From Bordetella bronchialis (GTDB taxonomy: Bacteria > Pseudomonadota > Gammaproteobacteria > Burkholderiales > Burkholderiaceae_B): DNA of 64,000 bases. The notes under the pieces were generated by a model, which was not told the DNA's origin, made no database searches, and saw nothing but the letters and a program-made list of their open reading frames with translations. Location: positions 372,001 to 436,000 of the forward strand of contig NZ_CP016170.1 of assembly GCF_001676705.1 (NCBI RefSeq), given 5' to 3'. Positions 20,094-28,283 of the stretch are shown here, one piece after another (the stretch's first letter is position 1; each line of letters begins with the position of its first letter). Both the position numbers and the translations under genes were made by a program.

Positions 20094-21527
20094 CTAGGGC
20101 CGGGATGGCGGCAGGATGCGTCCGGGGTTGAAGACACCGCGCGGATCGAACGCCGCTTTCAGGCTGGCCATCAGGTCCAGGGCGAGGGGGGCCTTGTGGC
20201 GCAGGAACGCATCCTGCTTCAGGCGCCCGATGCCGTGCTCGGCGGATATGGACCCGTGCATGTCGGCCGCGATGCCGTGCACGATGTCGTGTATTTCGGG
20301 TGCGCGGGCACGGAAGGCCTTGTCGTCCATGCCGGGCGGCTTGCTCTGGTTGTAGTGCAGGTTGCCGTCGCCGACATGGCCGAAGCAGACGATGCGTATG
20401 CCGGGCAATGCGCGGGCCAGCGCCGCGCCCGCGGTTTCGATGAAGGCGGGGATGGACGCGATGGGCACGGAGATATCGTGCTTCAGCGACGGACCATGCA
20501 GGCGTTGCGCCTCGGGCACGTGCTCGCGCAGGGCCCAGAACTCCTGCGCCTGGCGGCCCGACGCCGCCAGCGCCGCATCGATGGCCAGGCCGCGTTCCAG
20601 CGCCATGCCCAGGACTTCTTCGACGGCTTCCGCGGGATCCATGCGGGCCGATGTTTCGGATACGTCGAAGAGGACGGCCCATGGATAGCCGCCGGCCAGC
20701 GGGTCGCGCATGCCCTCCAGCGGGTGCGCCAGCACCTGGTCCAGCGCCTCGCGGCCGAGCAGTTCGAAGGCCGTCACGCGTTCGCCGACGGCATCCGTCA
20801 GCATGGCCAGCAGATCGACGGCCGCCTGGGGATCGGTCAGCGCGACCCAGCCGGTTACGGTGCGGCGCGGTTGCGGGAAAAGCTTGAACGCCGCGGCGGT
20901 AACGATGCCCAGGGTGCCTTCGCTGCCGATGAACAATTGCTTAAGGTCGTAGCCGGTGTTGTCCTTGCGCAGGGTCGTCAGCGCGTCCAGGACCCGGCCG
21001 TCGGCCAGCACGACCTCCAGGCCCAGCGTCAGTTCACGCGTATTGCCATAGCGCAGCACCTGTTCGCCGCCGGCATTGGTCGACACCACGCCGCCGATGG
21101 TCGCGCTGCCTTCCGAGGCCAGGGACAAGGGGAACAGCTTGCCGCATTCGCGTGCCGCCGCCTGTGCCGCCAGCACCGTGCAGCCGGCTTCCAGCGTCAT
21201 GCTGTTGCCCAGCGGATCGACGCGGCGCACCGCCGTCATGCGGCCCAGGCTGACGACGACCTCGCGGCCGGAGTCGTCGGGCGTGGAGCCGCCCACCAGG
21301 CCGGTATTGCCGCCCTGCGGCACCAGCGGCACGCCGGCCTCCGCGCACAGGCGGACGACGCGCGCGACCTGGCCGGTATCGGCCGGCCGCACGACGGCGC
21401 GCGCGATGCCGGGATAGTGCCCGCGCCAGTCCGCCACGTACGGCGCGGTGTCGTCGGGGCGTGTCAGCACATGGGCGTCGCCGACGATGGCCGCCAGCGC
21501 GGCAAGCAGGGAAGGGGAATCGGCCAT
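20094..21527 (-). CDS. FAD-linked 2-hydroxyacid dehydrogenase (GlcD/D2HGDH-like), 477 aa
   Basis: Flavoprotein of the PCMH/VAO class that oxidises 2-hydroxy acids. The FAD pyrophosphate loop is PQGGNTGLVGGS (70-81), followed by 'VVVSLGRMTAVRRVDP', 'ASEGSATIGGVVSTNAGG' and, in the C-terminal FAD-oxidase domain, 'CFGHVGDGNLHYN' and 'SAEHGIGRLK' that carry the metal/substrate histidines. Family members act on D-lactate, glycolate or D-2-hydroxyglutarate. It is the first gene of the minus-strand run 21527 to 13889 and is divergent from the IclR gene, with a palindromic operator in the 210-bp gap. Confidence 0.92.
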   Translation of the reverse strand: MADSPSLLAALAAIVGDAHVLTRPDDTAPYVADWRGHYPGIARAVVRPADTGQVARVVRLCAEAGVPLVPQGGNTGLVGGSTPDDSGREVVVSLGRMTAVRRVDPLGNSMTLEAGCTVLAAQAAARECGKLFPLSLASEGSATIGGVVSTNAGGEQVLRYGNTRELTLGLEVVLADGRVLDALTTLRKDNTGYDLKQLFIGSEGTLGIVTAAAFKLFPQPRRTVTGWVALTDPQAAVDLLAMLTDAVGERVTAFELLGREALDQVLAHPLEGMRDPLAGGYPWAVLFDVSETSARMDPAEAVEEVLGMALERGLAIDAALAASGRQAQEFWALREHVPEAQRLHGPSLKHDISVPIASIPAFIETAGAALARALPGIRIVCFGHVGDGNLHYNQSKPPGMDDKAFRARAPEIHDIVHGIAADMHGSISAEHGIGRLKQDAFLRHKAPLALDLMASLKAAFDPRGVFNPGRILPPSRP

Positions 21528-21683
21528 GATGAAAATTTCTCGCTCCCCGCCGCGGCGAGCCGCGGTGCAAGCGATACTTGTCTCCTTGGACGGTGCATGC
21601 GGGTGACCGCATCGGGATGCCCGCGCAGGTGGCCGCATAAGCGCGCCCGCACAGGCGGCCCCGCACGGGGTGGCCCGCCGTCA

Positions 21684-21718
21684 TTTCATTGAATAAAATA
21701 CGTTTTATTGAACGAAAA
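21684..21718. promoter_or_regulatory. IclR operator, site 1 (between the catabolic operon and the iclR gene)
   Basis: An A/T-rich 35-bp imperfect palindrome in GC-rich surroundings: the left half TTTCATTGAATAAAAT is nearly the mirror of the right half GTTTTATTGAACGAAA. It overlaps the space between two divergent starts (21527 and 21739). Site 2 at 24012-24046 matches it at 26 of 35 positions without gaps. Confidence 0.75.
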
Positions 21719-21738
21719 TATAGGAGCTGGGAGTCAAC

Positions 21739-22485
21739 GTGTCAAGCAAAACACCCCCCACGCCGCCCGTCGGCGTGCTGGAACGCGGCATTAGCATCCT
21801 GGAGAGCTTCAGCGACGACGCCTTGCGGCTGTCGCTGGCCGACCTGGCCGAACGAACGGGCCTGGACAAGGCCACGCTGCTGCGGCTGCTGGGCGTGCTG
21901 GTGCGCGCGCGCCTGGTCCATCGCTTCGATAACGGCAATTACGCGATGGGTCCGGCGACGCTGCACATGGGGATGCTTTATCGCCAGACCTTCGACCTGG
22001 GGGCCCGCATACAGCCCGTGCTGCAGAACGTCATGCAGCAGACCGGCGAGACGGTGGCCCTGTACGTGCGCAGCGGCGACGAGCGGATCTGCCTGTACCG
22101 CGAAAACACGCTGCAGGAGGTGCGGCATCACGTGGAGGTCGGCACCCGCCTGCCCCTGAGCGCCGGCGGTTCCTCCGCCCACATCCTGCTGGCCTATACG
22201 GGCGGCACGACGCCCCACGCCAAAACCATCCGCGAGAAGGGCTATGCGATGACGCGGGCCGAGCGCGTGGCGGAAATGGCCTCCGTCGCCTTGCCGGTGT
22301 TCGAGGCCGATGGCACGTTCATCGGCGCGATGGTGGTGCTGGGGCTGGCGTCACGCCATAACCAGCAGGCGCAGCTGAAGGCGGCCGACATCGTGCGGCG
22401 CGAACTGGCCGCGCAAGGGTTTTCCGCGAGTCCGCCCGCGGACAGCCCCTTGTCCGCCGATGCGGCGAAGGGCGCGCGGCGCTGA
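21739..22485 (+). CDS. IclR family transcriptional regulator, 248 aa
   Basis: N-terminal winged helix ('VLERGISILESF', 'SLADLAERTGLDKATLLRLLGVLVRARLVHR') and C-terminal GAF-like effector domain ('RICLYRENTLQEVRHHVEVGTRLPLSAGGSSAHILLAY'). The start is GTG at 21739 with a GGGAG just upstream. It is divergent from the FAD-dehydrogenase operon and convergent with the MmgE/PrpD gene, whose end lies 10 bp away. The shared 35-bp palindromes before both target genes make it their likely regulator. The effector is presumably a carboxylate. Confidence 0.93.
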   Translation: MSSKTPPTPPVGVLERGISILESFSDDALRLSLADLAERTGLDKATLLRLLGVLVRARLVHRFDNGNYAMGPATLHMGMLYRQTFDLGARIQPVLQNVMQQTGETVALYVRSGDERICLYRENTLQEVRHHVEVGTRLPLSAGGSSAHILLAYTGGTTPHAKTIREKGYAMTRAERVAEMASVALPVFEADGTFIGAMVVLGLASRHNQQAQLKAADIVRRELAAQGFSASPPADSPLSADAAKGARR

Positions 22486-22495
22486 TGGAATGCGC

Positions 22496-24001
22496 TCAGC
22501 GGCCGCGGGCGTCCGTACCCGTGTCCGTATCCGCGATCATGTCCGTGGCCATGTCCGTGTCCGTGCCCGTGTCCATGCCCAGTCCCATGGTTGGGTCCGT
22601 GCCCGTGCCGGCGTCTGTCCCCAGGCCGGCGCGTGCGCCGAATAGCGCCGTATCGGGCGCGCAGGGCGCTTTGTCATGGGCCGCATCGGCATGGCGGCCG
22701 CACCACGCGGCGATGCCCGCCGCGGCGGCGTCGTCCATGGCGGGCGCATAGGCGCGCATGCGGGCCAGCATGCCGTCCCAGTCGTAAGGTTCTTCCGGAT
22801 CGCCGCGCCGCAGTTCACGCAGCGCGCTCAGCGTGCGGCCGTCGCGCAAGCGCAGCGTGACCCGGCTGGGACGCTTGCGCGGAAAGGCCTGCTGGAAGGA
22901 CTCGTCGGGTACGACGGCGATACGCTGCGCCAGGTCTCGCAGCGCGGGACAAGCCAGATCCGGCGCTTCCATGTCCTCGATCCCCAGCCCGCCGGCAAGC
23001 AGCAGCCGGGCCATGACGTAGCGCAGGCAGAACGCCGCCTCGGCCGGCCGGGAGGGCCAATGCACGCCGGCGATCTTCAGCGCGTGCGGGAAAATCGCCA
23101 CTTCCACCGACGCGATATCCCCGGGACGGATTGCGTGTTCGTCGAGCAGCGCGCGGGCCGCGTCCAGCGGCGTGAACAGTTGCGCGCAGCAGGGCCAGGC
23201 CTTGATGGTGGCGGTGTTGATCCGCTCCGGCGCATCCAGGTCGCCATCGAGCGCGGCCAGGGGCCCGTCGCCCGCGAGCAATGCATACATGCCGCGCTTG
23301 CCGGTAAAGAAGGCGCGGGCGCCGGGCAGGCCGGCTTGTGCCGCATAGGCGGCCGTCATCCCGTTGCGCACCGCCATGGCCGGGTGCAGCGATTTCGATT
23401 CGTGCGCGTTGTCGTCGACCAGCTGCCACAGGCCGGCGGCCTGGGTCGCGGCGATGCCCAAGGCGTGATGGAGCTGTTCCGCCGGCAGGCCCAGTGCGAC
23501 GGCCGCGGCCGCCGCCGCGCCTAGCGCGCCCGCGGTGGCGGTGGCGTGGAAGTTGGCCGCATGCCGCGTCCCCAGGGCTTCTCCGGCCCGCAGCGCGACC
23601 TCGTATCCCGCGATGATGGCGTCGGCCGCGCGCCGCTGCGTCAGGGCGTGCCGCCGTGCCAGCGCGAGCACCGGGGAGACCGCGATGATGCCGGGATGCA
23701 GCATGGCGCTGCGGTGGGCGTCGTCGATTTCCCGCACGTGCGCGATGCCGGCATTGGCGAAGGCCGCCGCCATCGCGCCGGTGCGTGCGTCCCCGAAGAC
23801 GGGGCTATCCCCGCCGCCGGGATGGCATAGAACGGCCAGATGGCGCAGCCGCGCCGCGGCGTCCAGCTGCATCGCGGACCACCCCGCCGTGAACCAGTCC
23901 AGCAGCGCCTGGGCCAGGCGTTCGCGGGTCGCTTGCGGGATGGGTCGCGATTGCAGGCCAATCACGTGTTGGACGAGTCGGTCTTCCGGCAGCATGGACA
24001 T
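22496..24001 (-). CDS. MmgE/PrpD family protein, 501 aa, with a low-complexity Asp/Thr/Gly tail
   Basis: The MmgE/PrpD fold includes 2-methylcitrate dehydratase, aconitate decarboxylase and iminodisuccinate epimerase. Family blocks are clear: 'HVREIDDAHRSAMLHPGIIAVSPVLALA', 'GYEVALRAGEALG', 'FHATATAGALGAAAAAAVALGL', 'SKSLHPAMAVRNGMTAA' and 'IKAWPCCAQ'. The last ~40 residues are a repetitive tail (GTDAGTGTD, MDTGTDTDMATD, DTDTGTD) built from GTCCGT/GTCCAT-like hexamers; it is not part of the fold. The start may be 24001 or the second ATG at 23995. An operator-like palindrome lies 11 bp upstream. The reaction is unknown. Confidence 0.9.
   Translation of the reverse strand: MSMLPEDRLVQHVIGLQSRPIPQATRERLAQALLDWFTAGWSAMQLDAAARLRHLAVLCHPGGGDSPVFGDARTGAMAAAFANAGIAHVREIDDAHRSAMLHPGIIAVSPVLALARRHALTQRRAADAIIAGYEVALRAGEALGTRHAANFHATATAGALGAAAAAAVALGLPAEQLHHALGIAATQAAGLWQLVDDNAHESKSLHPAMAVRNGMTAAYAAQAGLPGARAFFTGKRGMYALLAGDGPLAALDGDLDAPERINTATIKAWPCCAQLFTPLDAARALLDEHAIRPGDIASVEVAIFPHALKIAGVHWPSRPAEAAFCLRYVMARLLLAGGLGIEDMEAPDLACPALRDLAQRIAVVPDESFQQAFPRKRPSRVTLRLRDGRTLSALRELRRGDPEEPYDWDGMLARMRAYAPAMDDAAAAGIAAWCGRHADAAHDKAPCAPDTALFGARAGLGTDAGTGTDPTMGLGMDTGTDTDMATDMIADTDTGTDARGR
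22500..22620. repeat. Hexamer-rich simple sequence repeat inside the MmgE/PrpD gene
   Basis: On the plus strand GTCCGT, GTCCAT and GTGCCC words recur many times at multiples of six bases. On the coding strand they give alternating Asp/Thr/Gly/Met codons. The tract encodes the C-terminal tail of the MmgE/PrpD protein and is a likely site of length variation. Confidence 0.7.
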
Positions 24002-24011
24002 GGATCGCTTA

Positions 24012-24046
24012 TTTCATCGAATGAAATGAATTTCATTGTAAGAAAT
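24012..24046. promoter_or_regulatory. IclR operator, site 2 (upstream of the MmgE/PrpD gene)
   Basis: Contains the palindrome ATGAAATGAATTTCAT (24021-24036). The 35-bp block aligns without gaps to site 1 at 21684-21718 (26 identities). It lies only 11 bp before the MmgE/PrpD start, a position where binding would block transcription or initiation. Confidence 0.75.
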
Positions 24047-24204
24047 CCGGGTGCCCGTGTCGATATCGCGCCGGCGGTTCGGACAGGTTCCACCGCGACA
24101 CGCGGCAGCATGTCGCGCACGAAGCCGGGCGGTCATGATGTCAAGCACATGCAAGCCGCACGGCGCTATCATCGGGACGATTCCGGCAACCGGTGGAGCA
24201 TGCG

Positions 24205-24984
24205 ATGGCGCAGGACAAATGGTCTTCCAGGCAGTATCTGATCTTCGAAAACGAGCGCACCCGTCCCGTGCGCGATCTGCTGTCCGCCGTACCGCTCGAA
24301 GCGGCCCGCGAAGTCATCGACCTGGGTTGCGGTCCCGGTAATTCCACGGAGGTACTCGCGCGGCGCTTTCCCTCGGCCAAGGTGGCGGGCCTGGACAGTT
24401 CCGCCGACATGATCGCCGCGGCCCGCAAGCGCATGCCGGACGTGGAATTCGAGGTGGCGGACATCCACACCTGGCAAACGTCCACGGCGTATGACGTCAT
24501 CCTGTCGAACGCGGTGTTCCAATGGGTGCCTGGCCATGAGACGCTGTTTCCCGCACTGGCCGCCAAACTGGCGGAAGGCGGCAGCCTGGCGATCCAGATG
24601 CCCGACACCATGGACGAACCGCCGCACCGCATGATGCGCGAGCTGGCGCAGGACGGTCCGTGGGCGGACAAGCTGAAGGACGCCAGCCAGTCCCGCACCG
24701 CGCTGAATTCCGCGCAGTGGTATTACGAGCTGCTGTCGCCGCATTGCAGCCGCGTGGATATATGGCGCACGACCTACTACCACGTGCTCAAGGATGGTCC
24801 CGCGGCCATCGTGGAATGGTTCAAGGGCAGCGCGCTCAGGCCTTTCCTGGACCCGCTGGACGAGGAAGAAAAGCAGGCCTACCTGGCCCGCTACACGTCG
24901 TTGATCGAGCAGACGCACCGGGCGCAGGCGGACGGCTCCGTGCTGCTGCCCTTTCCGCGCCTGTTCATGGTGGCGACACGCTGA
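24205..24984 (+). CDS. tam: Trans-aconitate 2-methyltransferase
   Basis: SAM-dependent methylation of trans-aconitate, a toxic isomer that inhibits aconitase. The 259-residue protein has motif I VIDLGCGPGNSTE (37-49), 'VAGLDSSADMIAAARKRMPD', 'FDVILSNAVFQWVPGH'-like region, and the Tam-specific 'WKGSALRPFLDPL'-like stretch near the C-terminus. The ATG at 24205 has GGAG at a good distance; an in-frame ATG at 24193 overlaps that site. It is transcribed away from the MmgE/PrpD gene. Given the tricarboxylate-like neighbours, a link to aconitate chemistry is plausible. Confidence 0.9.
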   Translation: MAQDKWSSRQYLIFENERTRPVRDLLSAVPLEAAREVIDLGCGPGNSTEVLARRFPSAKVAGLDSSADMIAAARKRMPDVEFEVADIHTWQTSTAYDVILSNAVFQWVPGHETLFPALAAKLAEGGSLAIQMPDTMDEPPHRMMRELAQDGPWADKLKDASQSRTALNSAQWYYELLSPHCSRVDIWRTTYYHVLKDGPAAIVEWFKGSALRPFLDPLDEEEKQAYLARYTSLIEQTHRAQADGSVLLPFPRLFMVATR

Positions 24985-25083
24985 ACGGCCGCGGTGCGGC
25001 AGCGCCGGCCGCGGCATGACGACGGCCGATGCGAAAGGCCGGGCCACGAAGGATCGGCCCGGCCCGCGCCCATCATCTGCCGC

Positions 25084-25428
25084 CTACCACGCGCCGCAGT
25101 ACTGCTCCGCGCGTGCCTTGATGGACGGGGCCAGCCGTTCGAAGGCGATCAGGTAGATCGCGCCTTCCGCCGAGGCGATGGACCCATGCACCGTCCCGCC
25201 CGGCAGATCGATGACGTCCCCCTTCCTGCATACGTGCTTGACGCCGTCGGCATAGACCGTCAGTTCGCCGTCGACGATGATCAGCGTTTCGTCGGTCGGA
25301 TGGCTGTGCGTGCGGTGTTCCTTGCCCGGTGCGTCGCGCTGCACTTCGATGCAGCCCTGCCGCGGCAGCAGGGCCCGCAGGCCCTCGGCCAGGTCGATAT
25401 CGCCCAGCAGTCCCTTGATCACTTCCAT
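25084..25428 (-). CDS. Cupin-domain protein, ~114 aa
   Basis: Single-domain cupin with metal-binding motif 1 (HRTHSHPTDETLIIVDGELTVY region, giving His, His and Glu) and motif 2 (DLPGGTVHG). I prefer the ATG at 25428 because GAGAGG lies nine bases upstream. A GTG at 25449 that overlaps the previous gene's stop (GTGA) and an ATG at 25437 are alternatives. It is the last gene of the four-gene run 28283 to 25084. It may be a small dioxygenase, isomerase or sensor; no specific function can be assigned. Confidence 0.85.
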   Translation of the reverse strand: MEVIKGLLGDIDLAEGLRALLPRQGCIEVQRDAPGKEHRTHSHPTDETLIIVDGELTVYADGVKHVCRKGDVIDLPGGTVHGSIASAEGAIYLIAFERLAPSIKARAEQYCGAW

Positions 25429-25445
25429 GGTGTCCATCCTCTCTT

Positions 25446-26180
25446 TCACGCTTCGGTCTCGGAAGCCAGGGCCCGCATGGCGTGGAACGGGCAGCCGGTG
25501 ACCGAACGGTTGTCGTCGTTCAGGAAGTACTGCTTGTATTCGCGGTTCGAGGGATCGCCGTAGGCGCCCAGATCCTGCGAGGCCGGGATCATGTCATAGG
25601 TCGCCAGCCGTTCGCGTACCTTTGCCACGCTGGCGTCGCGTGCCCGCTTGGTGCCCAGGATGTTGTCGAACACCCAGCGGGGCTGGAAGGTCATCATGAA
25701 AGAGCTGGACCGGCGGCTTTGCCGCTGTATGTGCGCCGGCGTGTTGCAGACGACGAAGATGGGTTCGCCCGCGAAGCAGAATTCCCAGTGGGGAGAATCC
25801 AGCTCGGCCGGGATGTCGGCCGGCCATTCGGCGTCGTCCAGCGCCGCCAGTTGGCCCAGCAGCGCCCAGAATTTGGCCCGGTAGGCTTCCAGCGGCAGCA
25901 GCGGCCGCGGACGAAAGAACACGATGAGCGACGTGTTGGGCCCGCAGGCGCGCGCTTCGGCGACGTAGGCGCGCAGGTTGCGCGCCAGTGCCTCGGCGTC
26001 ATCGTCGTCCAGGAAAAGATAGCGCAACTGGTCGGCGCGGTATCCCGCGACGCCGAAGATGCAGGGAAACGCCCGGGTGTCGCTGTTCAGGGTGCTGGCG
26101 AGTTCCTGGAAAAGCACGGCTTGCCAGGTGCCATCGGGATAGCGTTGGTGGATCTGCGTACGGCTGAGATAGTCTTTCAC
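25446..26180 (-). CDS. YqcI/YcgG (GntA-like) family protein, possible heme-dependent N-oxygenase
   Basis: Family blocks visible: 'FPCIFGVAGYRADQLRYLFLDDDD', 'VFFRPRPLLPLEAYRAKFWALLGQL', 'PHWEFCFAGEPIFVVCNTPAHIQRQSR' and the C-terminal 'DPSNREYKQYFLNDDN'. YqcI/YcgG members include GntA, a heme-dependent N-hydroxylase of guanitoxin biosynthesis, so N-oxidation of an amino or guanidino group is possible here. The start is unclear. There is no in-frame ATG at the N-terminal end; GTG at 26180 is the conservative choice, but family-like sequence (PPPEWVDKAV) extends to about 26215. An ATG in another frame there may point to a sequencing error or an unusual start. Its stop overlaps the cupin frame. 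Confidence 0.75.
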   Translation of the reverse strand: MKDYLSRTQIHQRYPDGTWQAVLFQELASTLNSDTRAFPCIFGVAGYRADQLRYLFLDDDDAEALARNLRAYVAEARACGPNTSLIVFFRPRPLLPLEAYRAKFWALLGQLAALDDAEWPADIPAELDSPHWEFCFAGEPIFVVCNTPAHIQRQSRRSSSFMMTFQPRWVFDNILGTKRARDASVAKVRERLATYDMIPASQDLGAYGDPSNREYKQYFLNDDNRSVTGCPFHAMRALASETEA

Positions 26181-26271
26181 GGCTTTGTCTACCCATTCAG
26201 GTGGAGGGAAATGAATCGACTTGCCATGACGCGCGCGCGGCGTGGCGCCGCATCGGCGTGAAGAAGATGGG

Positions 26272-27567
26272 CTAAGCTTGTTGCGCCATGCGCATTGCCG
26301 CCGCGCCGATACAGCCCAGGGCCGAGACGGCCGCCATGAAGAGAACGAATCCGGTGTAGCCCTGCGCGGTGTAGGACAAGTGGCCGGGGCTGCCGGTGGC
26401 CGAGGTGGCCAGCAGGGATCCGATAAGCGGCTGCACCAATGCCGCCGTGATGCCGGCCAGCGTGGTGTTGAACGAAGCACCGATTCCGATCATCTCGGCG
26501 GTGTAGAGCTTTCTTACCGCTTTCAATACCAGCGGTACGGTGCCGCCGGCCACAAAGCCCAGGACACTGAAGCAGGCGATGGCGTATACATACCCCAGCG
26601 ATGCCAGCAATGCCGGAAGCAAGGTAAGCAGGATCGCGGCGCGCAGCAGGCAATTCCACAGCAGCGCGCGCCGCACGTTCAGGACGCGATCCGAAAGGTG
26701 GCCCAGCAGGATGGAGCCGGCCACATTGCTGACGAGGAATGCCAGGATGCACGTGCTAGCCTGGTCCTTGCTGATCGAGAGCGTATCCCGGACCATAGGC
26801 AGGCCCCATACACCAGATAGCGTAGTGACTGAGGCGAAGTGCGAGGCGAAAACGATGGCGCATCCCCAGCTGCTCGCATTACGCAGCCGCCCGCGGAATA
26901 GGCCCAGCGTGCGTCCCAGGCGGGGGCCTAGTTCCTTCAGCGCCATCGGCGCCTGGTCCTTTCGGGGGAATACCAGGATGGAGGCCGCCAGGTTCAAGGC
27001 GATGACGCCGGCCACGAGCGCGAAGCATTCGCGCCATCCCAGGTCGGAAACGGCGTAGGCCAAAGGGGTGGTGGCGATGACCCCGCCCAGGTAGCCGGAT
27101 ACCTGGGATAAGCCGGACATCAAACCGAATCGGCTTTGCCGGAACTTCAGCGCCACCAGTTTCAGCATGGCGGTGAATACCAGCGCATCGCCACAGGCGA
27201 CGATGACGCGGGCGGCGAAGGCGGCGGCGACGGTGGGCGCCATGGCGAAGCACGCGGTGCCCGCCAGCGAAACGACCAGGCTGCCCAGCAGGACCCGCCG
27301 CACGCCCAGCGTGTCCACCAGAATGCCGGCGGGGATCTGCATGGCCAGGTAGCCATAGAAATAGCCGGACGCCAGCACGCCCAGGCCGCCGGCATCGATG
27401 GAGAACGACGCGGACAGTTCGTTCAGCATGGACTGCGGCGCCAGCCTCTGCATGAAGGCGATGGCATAGGCCAGCGCGATCAGCGCCCATGACGCGTAGG
27501 CGCGCGAGGAAGGCCGGTCGGTGTCCAGCTGGACCGACGGCGGTGTCAATGACGCGGCCTTGCTCAT
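26272..27567 (-). CDS. MFS transporter, 12-helix, 431 aa
   Basis: Inner-membrane transporter of the major facilitator superfamily. Twelve hydrophobic segments are evident; motif A-like sequence 'GILVDTLGVRRVLLG' lies between helices 2 and 3. 'GLSQVSGYLGGVIATTPLAY' is in helix 5 and 'SNVAGSILLGHLSDRVLNVRR' follows the central loop. ATG 27567 overlaps the TGA of the upstream gene (ATGA), so translation is coupled. It stands in a tight operon with a GNAT-like protein, a YqcI/YcgG protein and a cupin. It probably exports or imports the metabolite they handle. Confidence 0.92.
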   Translation of the reverse strand: MSKAASLTPPSVQLDTDRPSSRAYASWALIALAYAIAFMQRLAPQSMLNELSASFSIDAGGLGVLASGYFYGYLAMQIPAGILVDTLGVRRVLLGSLVVSLAGTACFAMAPTVAAAFAARVIVACGDALVFTAMLKLVALKFRQSRFGLMSGLSQVSGYLGGVIATTPLAYAVSDLGWRECFALVAGVIALNLAASILVFPRKDQAPMALKELGPRLGRTLGLFRGRLRNASSWGCAIVFASHFASVTTLSGVWGLPMVRDTLSISKDQASTCILAFLVSNVAGSILLGHLSDRVLNVRRALLWNCLLRAAILLTLLPALLASLGYVYAIACFSVLGFVAGGTVPLVLKAVRKLYTAEMIGIGASFNTTLAGITAALVQPLIGSLLATSATGSPGHLSYTAQGYTGFVLFMAAVSALGCIGAAAMRMAQQA

Positions 27568-28283
27568 GAGAGGGTGGGTCGGCGGACGATGCCCAGCGAG
27601 AACAACGCGTCGCAGGAATTGGGCGCCAGCGTACCGATACGCTTGCCCACATGCACGGCGGCGCCGCGATACGGCGGCTTGCGGTGCTTGATATGTCCGT
27701 AGACGTCCCGCATGACCAGGGCGGGCAGCTCCAGGACGCGATCGGGATAGAGCCGTTTGGCGGCCAGGACCGCCAACGCCAGCAGGCCGGCCCGGCCGCC
27801 GTTTTCCTTGGGCGGGTCGGCCTGCAGGTCGGGCACGACCTCGGCGCAGCGACGCGCGTTGGCAAGTGCCACGATGGCGTTGCGGGTCCGCCAGCAATAC
27901 AGCAGCCGCGATTGATGCGGCCGCTGGCGGAAGGCCTCCGCGAAGATCAGGTCCGTGACATCGCTGTACACGCCAAGGCCCTGGTAAGACGGCGCCAGCT
28001 CGGTACCCGACCGGTACAGGCAAAGATCGCCGTTCATATCGAAGTACTGGTAGATCGAGAACCCGACGAGCTCCTTGTCGGCAAAAACCAGGACCAGCCC
28101 GTAACCGCTGCGGAAAGGACTATGGGTCGGCGTCCAATGCGGTTCGGTGACATCCCAATTCATGCCGATAAGGCGATTGAAGGCGTCCATGGTGGCGTCA
28201 CGCTCGCCAGCCGGAAATTCCTCGGCCCGTGGAAACGACCTGAGAGTGATCGTCCTACCGTTCGAGAGGAGCTTGATCGGCAT
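27564..28283 (-). CDS. GNAT-like acyltransferase (putative), 239 aa
   Basis: I see a likely GNAT core: 'GYGLVLVFADKELVGFSIYQYF' (beta strands 2-4) then 'GTELAPSYQGLGVYSDVTDLIFAEAF', where PSYQGLGVYS occupies the position of the acetyl-CoA loop, though the R/QxxGxG/A motif is weak. The C-terminal ~80 residues have no known motif. It is first in an operon of four minus-strand genes with overlapping stop/start codons. The function within the pathway is unknown. Divergent to the GlxA-type regulator, with the regulator's probable operator in the gap. Confidence 0.7.
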   Translation of the reverse strand: MPIKLLSNGRTITLRSFPRAEEFPAGERDATMDAFNRLIGMNWDVTEPHWTPTHSPFRSGYGLVLVFADKELVGFSIYQYFDMNGDLCLYRSGTELAPSYQGLGVYSDVTDLIFAEAFRQRPHQSRLLYCWRTRNAIVALANARRCAEVVPDLQADPPKENGGRAGLLALAVLAAKRLYPDRVLELPALVMRDVYGHIKHRKPPYRGAAVHVGKRIGTLAPNSCDALFSLGIVRRPTLS

